Assembly (NCBI GenBank): GCA_902775075.1
Contig: CACYKX010000061.1
Span: 13,696 to 28,829, forward strand
Direction of reading: 5' to 3'
Origin: an uncultured Prevotellaceae bacterium
GTDB lineage: Bacteria > Bacteroidota > Bacteroidia > Bacteroidales > Bacteroidaceae
DNA: 15,134 nucleotides
Positions 1 through 6,589 of this stretch are shown piece by piece (within the stretch, counting starts at the first letter, position 1; each line of letters opens with the position of its first letter). The translations under genes were made by a program, and so were the position numbers. The notes under the pieces are model-generated. The model saw only the letters and a list, made by a program, of their open reading frames with translations. It had not been told where the DNA came from and made no database searches.

Positions 1-311
1 TTACGATCGTTAGCATAATAGATCTTGTCGAGATGTGCCCAATAGATTGCTCCCAGACACATCGGACACGGTTCACAACTCGTATAGATGTCACAACCAG
101 CCAAATCGAAAGAGCCCAACTTCTTAGTAGCCTTACGGATGGCATTCACCTCTGCATGGGCAGTAGGATCGTTGTCAATGGTAACACTATTAGAAGCCTC
201 GGCTATAATCTCGCCATCCTTGACGATGACAGCGCCAAAAGGACCTCCGCCATTCTTGACGCTATTAATAGAGAGGTCGATAGCTCTCTGCATAAAATCC
301 TTTTTTTCCAT
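1..311 (-). CDS. guaD: Guanine deaminase-type nucleoside deaminase (3' end beyond window)
   Basis: The first 103 codons are visible; the gene runs off the left edge of the window. The family removes the amino group from free guanine (giving xanthine) or related bases in the cytoplasm, using a zinc-bound water. The zinc-deaminase signature is complete: HAE with His52 as ligand and Glu54 as proton shuttle, then CEPCPMC with Cys82 and Cys85 as ligands. The surrounding TSCEPCPMCLGAIYWA is the form I know from Bacillus GuaD-like enzymes; tRNA adenosine deaminase TadA has a different version of this stretch. That is family knowledge from memory, so another free-base or nucleoside substrate is possible. 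The start is ATG at 311, about 18-20 bases after a predicted transcription start. It is divergent from the helicase gene, with overlapping promoters. Confidence 0.88.
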   Translation of the reverse strand, partial: MEKKDFMQRAIDLSINSVKNGGGPFGAVIVKDGEIIAEASNSVTIDNDPTAHAEVNAIRKATKKLGSFDLAGCDIYTSCEPCPMCLGAIYWAHLDKIYYANDR

Positions 312-335
312 AGGCTTTGTTTTTATGAATAGCAA

Positions 336-368
336 GCAAAGGTACAAAAAAAAATGAATTAGAACAAA
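336..368 (-). promoter_or_regulatory. Promoter of the deaminase gene
   Basis: On the minus strand, TTTG (368-365) is followed after 20 bases by TACCTTTGC (344-336). This matches the Bacteroidota -33/-7 consensus closely. Predicted transcription start is near 330, giving a leader of about 20 nt before the ATG at 311. The footprint overlaps the region where the -33 contact for the divergent helicase promoter would fall. Confidence 0.75.
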
Positions 369-378
369 ATTTTTTCCG

Positions 379-387
379 TATCTTTGC
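379..387 (+). promoter_or_regulatory. -7 element of the helicase promoter
   Basis: TATCTTTGC matches TAnnTTTGC, but no TTTG lies 19-21 bases upstream, so the -33 part is weak. The helicase ATG starts only seven bases after the element ends (394). The transcript is therefore expected to begin at or within a base or two of the start codon. Confidence 0.6.
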
Positions 388-393
388 AATAAT

Positions 394-3300
394 ATGGAGA
401 ATATCATTACAGCAGAAGAACTCTTCCATAGAGTGGAAGAGATACTTACGCGGGCTGACCTTGACGGTTCTGCACGCAATAAGATGATGCACGACACGTT
501 GGTGCTCTGTTGTCATGCGGGAATCAAAGATACGCAACAGAGTTATGGTAATCTATTCTCTCAAGTGGATTATCTGTGTAAGTTGCATCATATGAGCGCC
601 GGTGACAAGATGGCGATACAGACGATGCGCCGACATAGCAATTCGGAAGTTCCTCTGCCATCAACAGAGATGAAATATGATCTGCGCGCACTTTGTCTGC
701 TGATTTCTGCGGTATTCTCCGTAGATATTCCTTCGAATGTCGTAAGCCTCATCCCTTCTGAGAATCGTCCCTACACGAGTCAATTGGATATCAACAATAG
801 GTACATCCGTTGTATCGTACAGCAGTTTGACGAGGATTTCATCTTCGTCAGCATGGATACGGAGCATGCTGATATGGATTTCAAGATACATCTGCGCAAC
901 GAAGAACTTGCCATCGACCATAGTTATCTCACCGACATCCTTTACAAGGGGATGCAACTGAATCTCCTTGATAATCATGTTGATAAGGCTTCAAATACGA
1001 TAACGGCACGAATCATCGTGGTGGAACCGGATTATCTGATCGACATCAGCGCCATTGCGGCTTGTTTCTTGGAATGTGGACATCATCCTCTTCTCTATAT
1101 CGTCAACCAGATGAAACCTCGGGCAAACTCGCAGGCTACTTTACTCGGTAACTTTGCGGGAAGTGCTCTTGATGATATCATCAACTGTCGAGAACAATAT
1201 GATCCTCGTGACACTCTTAAAAGTAATTTCAAGGAGAAAGCGCTGGAGTTTTGTACCTGTACCGGTTTCGATGCTCAGAGGTTCAAGGAGGATGCTTACA
1301 AGCAATGCTATAATCTTGGACAGGTCGTTCGGGTTCTCTTCGGGAAGATGCCGGGACGCGAACATCTTTACGACAAGAGTAAGGCTATCCTCGAGCCTTC
1401 ATTCATCTGTGAGGCTTTGGGCATTCAAGGACGAGTCGACTTGATGACAACAGATTATAAACTGCTGGTGGAACAGAAATCGGGCAGGAATATCAATGTG
1501 GAGCGCCGACAGTCTGACCCACGTTACCGTAGTTTTCAACTTGAAAACCATTACGTGCAGTTGCTGCTTTATTACGGTGTGCTGCATTATAATTTCCATC
1601 TCGGTAAGGAGAAGGTGGACATTCGACTACTTTACTCTAAATATCCTCCACGCGATGGGTTGATGGTAGTAGCTTATTATCAGAAACTCTTTCGAGAGGC
1701 GATAAAGTTCCGTAACCAACTGGTTACTGAAAATATCGGGATGGCTCGTGACGGATTCGAGACCAGACTCAACGAACTGTATCCGGACTTCTTGAATGTA
1801 AACAAGTGTGACAGTTATTTCTATAAAAGGTTTATCACTCCTCAATTCGCCGAGATCACCGACCCTATCCATCAACTATCTCCACTCGAAGAAAGTTATT
1901 TCTGCAGGATGATGACTTTCGTCCTGCGCGAAGAACTCATCTCTAAGTTGGGCGCTCAGGAGGGAACAAGCAATTCGCAGAGTGACCTGTGGAACTTGCC
2001 GCTGGCAGAGAAGAAAGATACAGGAAGTATTTATACGGGACTGAAGATAGTAGAGAAATCGAAAAGCTCTGATTTCAATGGCTTCGACACGCTTACGTTT
2101 TCTATTCCTGATCAAGGGGAAGACTTTCTGCCCAACTTCCGCGTGGGTGACATGGTATATCTCTATGCTTATGCTGACCAAGCAACGCCTGATGTGCGAA
2201 GCGCAATCCTCTTCAAAGGTGTGCTACAGGAGATTCATACTGAACGAATCATCGTACATCTGAACAATGGACAACAGAATCCGGATGTCATCACCGGTGA
2301 TAACTTTGCGATAGAGCATGCTTCTTCGGATGCTTCCATTGGTGGAGCTATACGGGGTCTGCATCAACTGATATGTTCTGAACAGCACAAACGACAGTTG
2401 CTCTTAGGGCAACGTGAACCAAGAAAGGATGAGTCGCTCGTCCTCTCCGGAAGTTACGACGACATCCTTGATCCGATACTTCTGCGGGCCAAACAAGCAC
2501 AAGACTATTTCCTACTCATCGGGCCACCGGGAACGGGCAAGACCTCTCGCGCTCTCCAGTTTATGGTACGCGAGGCTTTATCCACACCGAGACGTAATGT
2601 TCTGCTTATGTCGTACACGAACCGTGCCGTCGATGAAATCTGTGAGATGCTGTGTGATAACGAGATTCCTTTCCTTCGCATCAGCAACGAGTATTCCTGT
2701 GATGAGCGTTTCAAACCATATCTGCTGGAAAAGGCCATAGAACATTCTCCTAAACTTGCTGACATCCGTAATATATTAATAGGTACGCGCGTAATCGTAG
2801 GTACCACATCCTTCATGGCTGCCAAACCTTTCATCTTCAATCTAAAGCATTTTGATTTGGCAATCATCGATGAGAGCAGTCAGATTCTAGAACCCAACCT
2901 CATCGGTCTACTGACACTTGTCGACAAGTTTATCCTTGTTGGCGACTACAAGCAATTACCTGCCGTGGTACAACAGAGTGAGAACGAATCCAGAGTAGAT
3001 GACAAACTGTTGCAAGATATCTGTCTCGACAACTGCCGCAACTCTCTTTTCGAACGTCTCATCCATTGGGAGGAGAAGAACCGTCGCAATGAGTTCATCG
3101 GAATTCTACGTCGACAAGGACGAATGCATCCCGCCATCGCCGAATTTCCGAACAAGATGTTCTATTTCCGTGAAAACCTCGAACCAGTACCATGCCCACA
3201 CCAGTTAGACCAGTCGATTGCTCATCGTATGGTCTTCATCCCGAGTGAATTCTGCAAGCAGCCCAACATATCAGACAAGATCAATATCTCGGAAGCAAAG

Positions 3301-3726
3301 ATCGTGGCCGGATGCCTACAGAAGATCTATCAAGAACATAAGGACGACTGGGATGCGACGAAGACCGTGGGCGTCATCGTGCCATACCGCAACCAGATTG
3401 CCATGATACGCAAGGAAATAGAAAAACTGGATATTGTCGATTTGCAGAAGATCAGCATCGACACCGTAGAGCGCTATCAAGGTAGTCAGCGCGATGTCAT
3501 CATCTACAGTTTTACCATACAAAACTATTATCAACTGGAATTCCTCACAAGCAACTGTTTCCGTGAGGGAGAACGCATCATCGACAGAAAGCTCAACGTT
3601 GCCATCACCCGAGCACGAAAACAGATGATTATGACAGGTAACGTACAGATACTATCCAGGAATCTGATATTCAGAGAGTTAATCAATTTCTGCAAAGAGA
3701 AAAAAGGATTTATTGAACAATTTTAA
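394..3726 (+). CDS. Dna2-like PD-(D/E)XK nuclease / SF1B helicase
   Basis: This 1110-residue protein has a RecB-like nuclease followed by a UPF1/Dna2-type helicase. Residues 1-270 have no domain I recognise. Nuclease core: GRVD (Asp349), then Glu360-Gln361-Lys362, then QxxxY at 389-393, as in RecB-family nucleases. Residues 570-640 resemble the beta-barrel insert of SF1B helicases. Helicase motifs: GPPGTGKT (710-717), DESSQ (826-830), GDYKQLP (850-856), RRQGRMHP (906-913), DTVERYQGS (1023-1031), and NVAITRARK (1068-1076). By family analogy it would use ATP to translocate 5' to 3' on single-stranded DNA and cut it during repair or replication. I do not see the cysteine spacing of the Dna2 iron-sulfur cluster. 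The start is ATG at 394; no in-frame ATG lies upstream. No terminator is evident after the stop. Confidence 0.88.
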   Translation: MENIITAEELFHRVEEILTRADLDGSARNKMMHDTLVLCCHAGIKDTQQSYGNLFSQVDYLCKLHHMSAGDKMAIQTMRRHSNSEVPLPSTEMKYDLRALCLLISAVFSVDIPSNVVSLIPSENRPYTSQLDINNRYIRCIVQQFDEDFIFVSMDTEHADMDFKIHLRNEELAIDHSYLTDILYKGMQLNLLDNHVDKASNTITARIIVVEPDYLIDISAIAACFLECGHHPLLYIVNQMKPRANSQATLLGNFAGSALDDIINCREQYDPRDTLKSNFKEKALEFCTCTGFDAQRFKEDAYKQCYNLGQVVRVLFGKMPGREHLYDKSKAILEPSFICEALGIQGRVDLMTTDYKLLVEQKSGRNINVERRQSDPRYRSFQLENHYVQLLLYYGVLHYNFHLGKEKVDIRLLYSKYPPRDGLMVVAYYQKLFREAIKFRNQLVTENIGMARDGFETRLNELYPDFLNVNKCDSYFYKRFITPQFAEITDPIHQLSPLEESYFCRMMTFVLREELISKLGAQEGTSNSQSDLWNLPLAEKKDTGSIYTGLKIVEKSKSSDFNGFDTLTFSIPDQGEDFLPNFRVGDMVYLYAYADQATPDVRSAILFKGVLQEIHTERIIVHLNNGQQNPDVITGDNFAIEHASSDASIGGAIRGLHQLICSEQHKRQLLLGQREPRKDESLVLSGSYDDILDPILLRAKQAQDYFLLIGPPGTGKTSRALQFMVREALSTPRRNVLLMSYTNRAVDEICEMLCDNEIPFLRISNEYSCDERFKPYLLEKAIEHSPKLADIRNILIGTRVIVGTTSFMAAKPFIFNLKHFDLAIIDESSQILEPNLIGLLTLVDKFILVGDYKQLPAVVQQSENESRVDDKLLQDICLDNCRNSLFERLIHWEEKNRRNEFIGILRRQGRMHPAIAEFPNKMFYFRENLEPVPCPHQLDQSIAHRMVFIPSEFCKQPNISDKINISEAKIVAGCLQKIYQEHKDDWDATKTVGVIVPYRNQIAMIRKEIEKLDIVDLQKISIDTVERYQGSQRDVIIYSFTIQNYYQLEFLTSNCFREGERIIDRKLNVAITRARKQMIMTGNVQILSRNLIFRELINFCKEKKGFIEQF

Positions 3727-3781
3727 TAAACTTATAGCACAATTTTAACATAAATGATTTCCTTATATACCCAAACATTCC

Positions 3782-3790
3782 TACCTTTGC
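3782..3790 (+). promoter_or_regulatory. -7 element upstream of first beta-barrel gene
   Basis: TACCTTTGC is a perfect -7 match; no clear -33 TTTG is seen. Predicted start is near 3796, giving a leader of about 40 nt that is A/T-rich and lacks a Shine-Dalgarno sequence. Confidence 0.65.
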
Positions 3791-3836
3791 ATCGACTATA
3801 AGAATATAGATTGTATAACAACAAATTAAGAGTTTT

Positions 3837-4361
3837 ATGAAAAAGTTTTTAATGACTGTTATTGCAGCCGTATTGGTTGCAGTAAGTGCTGATGCACAGG
3901 TTTATGTAGGTGGTAGTTTAGGTATTGCAGGTAACGATTACAATGGTAACACCACAACAAGTTACAAGTTTGTTCCAGAAGTTGGTTACAACTTCAATCG
4001 CGACTGGGCAGCAGGTGTTGCTTTCGGTTGGCAAGGCGAGACTGAGGGTAATGCAAAATCTGTAGAGGTAAACCCTTACGTTCGTTACACATTCCTTCAT
4101 TCTAAATATGTAAACGTATTCTGCGATGGCAGTTTCGGCTATACACACCAGTATGATGCAGGTCAGGATGCAGACCTCTTCGCAGTAGGTTTACGCCCAG
4201 GTGTTGCAGTCAACCTGACCAAGAGATTATCATTCGTTACTCATGCAGGATTCCTTGGCTGGAACCAGACCAAGAATAACAACACCAATGTAAAGGTAAG
4301 CCACTACGGTCTCGACCTTGATGGCAACAACTTGACTTTCGGTTTGTATCTGAACTTCTAA
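3837..4361 (+). CDS. Outer-membrane beta-barrel (porin-family) protein
   Basis: This 174-residue precursor has a clear Sec signal peptide: MKK, a hydrophobic core, and an ADA cleavage motif after about residue 20. The mature part alternates polar and hydrophobic residues with frequent Gly and aromatics (YVGGSLGIAG, VGYNFNRDWAAGVAFGW, LRPGVAVNLTKRLSFVTHAG) and ends LTFGLYLNF. A terminal aromatic residue is typical of BAM-inserted barrels. The length suits a small eight-stranded barrel of the OmpX/OmpA-like type; the strand number is inferred. The role could be structural, adhesive or minor transport; the sequence does not say. It has its own promoter and a strong terminator, so it is monocistronic. 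The start codon sits in UUAUGAAAAAG, relevant to the small-RNA candidate at 5271-5334. Confidence 0.85.
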   Translation: MKKFLMTVIAAVLVAVSADAQVYVGGSLGIAGNDYNGNTTTSYKFVPEVGYNFNRDWAAGVAFGWQGETEGNAKSVEVNPYVRYTFLHSKYVNVFCDGSFGYTHQYDAGQDADLFAVGLRPGVAVNLTKRLSFVTHAGFLGWNQTKNNNTNVKVSHYGLDLDGNNLTFGLYLNF

Positions 4362-4390
4362 TTTTTAGAAAAGGATTATAAAGTCAATAG

Positions 4391-4428
4391 CAGCCAATCG
4401 GAGTATCATCCGATTGGCTGTTTTTTTG
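4391..4428 (+). terminator. Rho-independent terminator after first beta-barrel gene
   Basis: A perfect 12-bp stem (4391-4402 with 4409-4420) has a 6-nt loop and is followed by seven T residues. Confidence 0.93.
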
Positions 4429-4453
4429 TTCTCTTTTTTCTTCTTTTCCTTAT

Positions 4454-4485
4454 AATAGGGATTTTCCCCTAACGAATAGGGAAAA
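4454..4485 (+). promoter_or_regulatory. Candidate operator: AATAGGGA direct repeat plus inverted repeat
   Basis: AATAGGGA occurs at 4454-4461 and again at 4475-4482, spaced 21 bases start to start, about two helical turns. An overlapping inverted repeat pairs TTTTCCC (4462-4468) and TA (4470-4471) with TAGGGAAAA (4477-4485), around one bulged C. The block ends a few bases upstream of the expected -33 position of the next promoter, a usual place for an activator site. Function is inferred. Confidence 0.35.
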
Positions 4486-4512
4486 CACACCATATCGTAA
4501 AGGAAAAGCCAT

Positions 4513-4521
4513 TACCTTTGC
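4513..4521 (+). promoter_or_regulatory. -7 element upstream of second beta-barrel gene
   Basis: TACCTTTGC is a perfect -7 match without a recognisable -33 TTTG, which would fit dependence on an activator. Predicted start is near 4527, with a leader of about 48 nt. Confidence 0.65.
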
Positions 4522-4574
4522 TGCCAGAATACTTGAAAGGAAAAAACAAGAACAACAAATAAAAACAATTAGAT

Positions 4575-5129
4575 ATGAAAAAACTATTATTAATGGCAGT
4601 AGTACTGCTCTCATCAGTAGGTGCTTTCGCACAGCATACAGTAGGTAGCGTAACTTTCCAACCAAAAGTTGGTATGAACCTCGCAGGTCTTACAAACCTT
4701 GACAAAGACGACCGCCGTCTCGGTCTTGCAGCAGGTGCAGAGTTCGAATACCAAGCTACTCCAGTATTCTCTTTGAGTGCCGGTGCCTTATATTCTATGC
4801 AAGGAACACAGGACGACAAAGATAACACCCTAAAAATGGATTATATCAACGTACCTGTCCTGGCTAATGTCTATGTAGCCCCAGGTCTTGCACTGAAAGC
4901 CGGTCTGCAACCAGGTTTCCTCGTAAACAGCAGCAGTTCTGATACTTTCAAATCAGTAGACCTGTCAATTCCTGTTGGTGTTTCTTATGAATACGAGAAC
5001 TTCGTGTTGGATGCTCGTTACAACTTTGGTGTAACAAACGTGGTAAAAGACGACATCAACCGTTTCATCAACAGTGATTGCAAGAACTCAGTATTCCAGC
5101 TTACCCTGGGTTATAAGTTCGATCTCTAA
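4575..5129 (+). CDS. Outer-membrane beta-barrel protein (PorT/OMP_b-brl-like)
   Basis: This 184-residue precursor has a signal peptide with probable cleavage after the AFA at residues 17-19. The mature chain shows barrel-like strands: VGSVTFQPKVGMNLAGLTN, GLAAGAEFEYQ, FSLSAGALYSMQG, LALKAGLQPGFLVNSSS, YEYENFVLDARYNFGVTNV and FQLTLGYKFDL. The layout (strand, GxNxAGL turn, GxxxGxxxEY) is that of Bacteroidota 'porin family' or PorT-like barrels as I recall them. It is outer-membrane located; the specific function is unknown. It has its own promoter and terminator. Its start region UAUGAAAAA matches that of the upstream barrel gene and is complementary to the 5' end of the candidate small RNA. 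Confidence 0.85.
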   Translation: MKKLLLMAVVLLSSVGAFAQHTVGSVTFQPKVGMNLAGLTNLDKDDRRLGLAAGAEFEYQATPVFSLSAGALYSMQGTQDDKDNTLKMDYINVPVLANVYVAPGLALKAGLQPGFLVNSSSSDTFKSVDLSIPVGVSYEYENFVLDARYNFGVTNVVKDDINRFINSDCKNSVFQLTLGYKFDL

Positions 5130-5160
5130 TATTAGATTTTAAGAAATACCTATATTGACA

Positions 5161-5193
5161 AGGAAGACTCCTATACGGAATCTTCCTTTTTTT
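5161..5193 (+). terminator. Rho-independent terminator after second beta-barrel gene
   Basis: AGGAAGA (5161-5167) pairs with TCTTCCT (5181-5187), and TCC pairs with GGA inside across one C/A mismatch. A run of T residues extends to 5193. In 5194-5270 downstream I see no gene, only a short GGTATAATACC palindrome. Confidence 0.88.
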
Positions 5194-5270
5194 ATGATAA
5201 AGGTATAATACCGCTTTGTCATCAATGGGAAAAGATGATATGCTTTCAGCTACAACAGAGATAAGAACAT

Positions 5271-5334
5271 AAAAAAAGGGGCTCCGCTGAGTCCCAACCT
5301 TTTGTTAACCTTAAATCTAATACTATGAAAAACA
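5271..5334 (-). ncRNA. Candidate small RNA (about 64 nt) with own promoter and terminator
   Basis: A minus-strand unit is complete within about 100 bases. A consensus promoter (5370-5339) predicts a start near 5334-5333. The body is unstructured and U/A-rich, with AAGGTT twice. A terminator hairpin (GGGACTC, loop AGCG, GAGCCCC; 5295-5278, one A/C mismatch) is followed by seven T. No minus-strand open reading frame is visible. The 5' end reads GUGUUUUUCAUAGUA. Promoter-to-terminator RNAs of this kind are known in Bacteroidales (the Bacteroidales-1 motif and paralogous sRNA families), but I cannot say from memory that this is a member. The alternative is a short abortive unit without function. 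Confidence 0.6.
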
Positions 5335-5338
5335 CGAT

Positions 5339-5370
5339 GCAAAGGTATCTACATTTCTCTAAACGCCAAA
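5339..5370 (-). promoter_or_regulatory. Consensus promoter of the candidate small RNA
   Basis: On the minus strand, TTTG (5370-5367) lies 19 bases before TACCTTTGC (5347-5339). It is one of the strongest consensus matches in the window, and no protein gene lies within reach downstream. Confidence 0.75.
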
Positions 5371-5448
5371 TAGTTACAAAAGAATTATATTTTACCCCAA
5401 CAAATTCTTGATATAAATCAAAACAGAACCTTACTTTTTCTTAAAATA

Positions 5449-5481
5449 TTTGGAGGTATCAAAAAGAATAGCTATCTTTGC
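5449..5481 (+). promoter_or_regulatory. Promoter of the greA leader
   Basis: TTTG (5449-5452) is followed by 20 bases and TATCTTTGC (5473-5481). Predicted start is near 5487, giving a leader of about 118 nt to the greA ATG. I see no second -7 element between the leader hairpin and greA. Confidence 0.72.
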
Positions 5482-5486
5482 AAATA

Positions 5487-5559
5487 GAGACATAGAAAAC
5501 AGAAAGAAGAAAGGATACAGAATTCTGACAGTAAAACGTCAGAATTCTCTATTTTTTTG
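5487..5559 (+). promoter_or_regulatory. greA leader with terminator hairpin: attenuator or short leader RNA
   Basis: An 11-bp perfect stem (5519-5529 with 5538-5548) encloses an 8-nt loop and is followed by CTA and seven T residues. This has the form of an intrinsic terminator. It lies about 30 nt into the transcript and 46 bases before greA. The leader ahead of it is purine-rich. Transcription from 5487 would stop at about 5558 unless terminated inefficiently or prevented from terminating. Either greA is controlled by attenuation or the 72-nt product is itself a small RNA. I see no obvious antiterminator pairing. Confidence 0.6.
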
Positions 5560-5604
5560 TCCCTGTTAGAACATTTTAGTAGTAACAATTAAAAAGAAAA
5601 TATT

Positions 5605-6072
5605 ATGGCTTATATGTCACAAGCAGGCTACGACAAACTCGTAGCAGAGCTACGTCAGCTCGAAACAGTTGAGCGCCCTAAGGCTTCGGCTGCTATTGCA
5701 GAGGCTGCCGATAAGGGAGATTTAAGTGAGAACTCAGAATATGATGCTGCAAAGGAGAATCAAGCTCATCTCGAAGCTAAGATCAACGAACTGAAGCTAA
5801 CCATCGCTGAAGCTAAGATCGTAGATATCTCTCGTCTGAGTGCTGATGCCGTACAGATACTTTCAAAAGTTGAGATGACCAATCTTACCTTGAATAAGAA
5901 GATGGTCTACACGATTGTGAGCGAACAGGAGGCCAACCTGAAGGAAGGTAAGATTTCCATCAAGACTCCTATCGCACAAGGATTGCTCAACAAGAAAGTT
6001 GGTGATATTGCGGAAATCAAGATTCCTCGCGGCACCATCCAGCTGCGCATCGACAAGATTACTCTCGAATAA
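5605..6072 (+). CDS. greA: Transcription elongation factor GreA
   Basis: GreA enters the RNA polymerase secondary channel and stimulates cleavage of backtracked RNA. The 155 residues are close to the usual 158 or so. The N-terminal coiled-coil hairpin is clear (residues 5-75), with the tip GDLSENSEYDAAKE carrying acidic Asp39 and Glu42, equivalent to the catalytic pair of E. coli GreA. The C-terminal globular domain contains SIKTPIAQGLLNKKVGD and IPRG, as expected of an FKBP-like fold. The start MAYMS matches the usual Bacteroidota GreA beginning, so the first ATG is preferred over Met4. It lies downstream of a hairpin leader and 26 bases before the HIT gene, probably co-transcribed. Confidence 0.97.
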   Translation: MAYMSQAGYDKLVAELRQLETVERPKASAAIAEAADKGDLSENSEYDAAKENQAHLEAKINELKLTIAEAKIVDISRLSADAVQILSKVEMTNLTLNKKMVYTIVSEQEANLKEGKISIKTPIAQGLLNKKVGDIAEIKIPRGTIQLRIDKITLE

Positions 6073-6098
6073 TCAATTCATATAAAGACATTCTGATT

Positions 6099-6503
6099 AT
6101 GGCAACAATATTCAGTAAGATTGCAGCAGGCGAGATTCCTAGCTACAAATGTGCAGAAAGTGACAAGTTTTATGCTTTTCTCGACATTAGTCCTATCGCC
6201 AAAGGTCATACTTTGGTGATTCCTCGCAAGGAAGTAGATTATATCTTCGATATGGACGACCAGGATTTGGCCGATTTCGAAGTCTTCGCCAAGAAGGTGG
6301 CAAAAGCAATTAAGGCTGTTTTCCCTTGTAAGAAGGTAGCTCAGGTAGTTTTGGGCCTTGAGGTGCCTCATGCCCACATCCATCTTATCCCGATGAACTC
6401 AGAAGCCGACGTAAACTTCCGCAAGGAGCATCTGAAACTCGAGGATAGCGAGATGAAAACAATTGCTGATAACATCTATGCTGAATTCAAGAAGTTAGGT
6501 TAA
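6099..6503 (+). CDS. HIT-family nucleotide hydrolase/transferase
   Basis: This 134-residue cytoplasmic protein of the histidine triad superfamily (Hint branch) hydrolyses nucleoside phosphoramidates or dinucleoside polyphosphates through a covalent nucleotidyl-His. The defining HAHIHLIP is at 91-98 with His93 as the expected nucleophile. The N-terminal block IFSKIAAGEIPSYK and the middle LDISPIAKGHTLVIPRKEV are standard Hint features. The family often shows a longer NxGxxAGQ block before the triad; here it is shortened to QVVLGLEVPHAH, as in many Bacteroidota members I recall. The true substrate cannot be told. It is 26 bases after greA with no promoter between, and is followed by a terminator shared with the convergent manC gene. 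Confidence 0.95.
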   Translation: MATIFSKIAAGEIPSYKCAESDKFYAFLDISPIAKGHTLVIPRKEVDYIFDMDDQDLADFEVFAKKVAKAIKAVFPCKKVAQVVLGLEVPHAHIHLIPMNSEADVNFRKEHLKLEDSEMKTIADNIYAEFKKLG

Positions 6504-6528
6504 TGCCCACTTCAACTATTATAAAGAT

Positions 6529-6563
6529 AAAGGCTGGTCTTTTCATTATCAAGACCAGCCTTT
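6529..6563. terminator. Bidirectional hairpin between HIT gene and manC
   Basis: A 13-bp perfect stem (6529-6541 with 6551-6563) has a 9-nt loop and A/T-rich flanks on both sides. It lies between convergent genes and probably ends both. The U-tracts are short. Confidence 0.85.
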
Positions 6564-6589
6564 ATTATATTCTACAGTGGGAAGAACCA

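Noticed and set aside
1252..1905. Iron-sulfur cluster in the Dna2-like nuclease
   Set aside because: Cys287, Cys289, Cys305, Cys472 and Cys504 do not follow the CxxC-type spacing known for Dna2, AddB or Cas4, so I did not annotate a cluster.
4511..5129. The two beta-barrel genes as a recent tandem duplication
   Set aside because: They share signal-peptide style and general barrel pattern, but the mature sequences do not align by eye. Common fold is more likely than recent duplication.
5325..5411. Plus-strand 28-codon frame beginning MKNTMQRYLHF
   Set aside because: It is the complement of the small-RNA 5' end and its promoter, has no promoter of its own, and its start word arises from the antisense of UUUUUCAU. 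A non-coding explanation is simpler.
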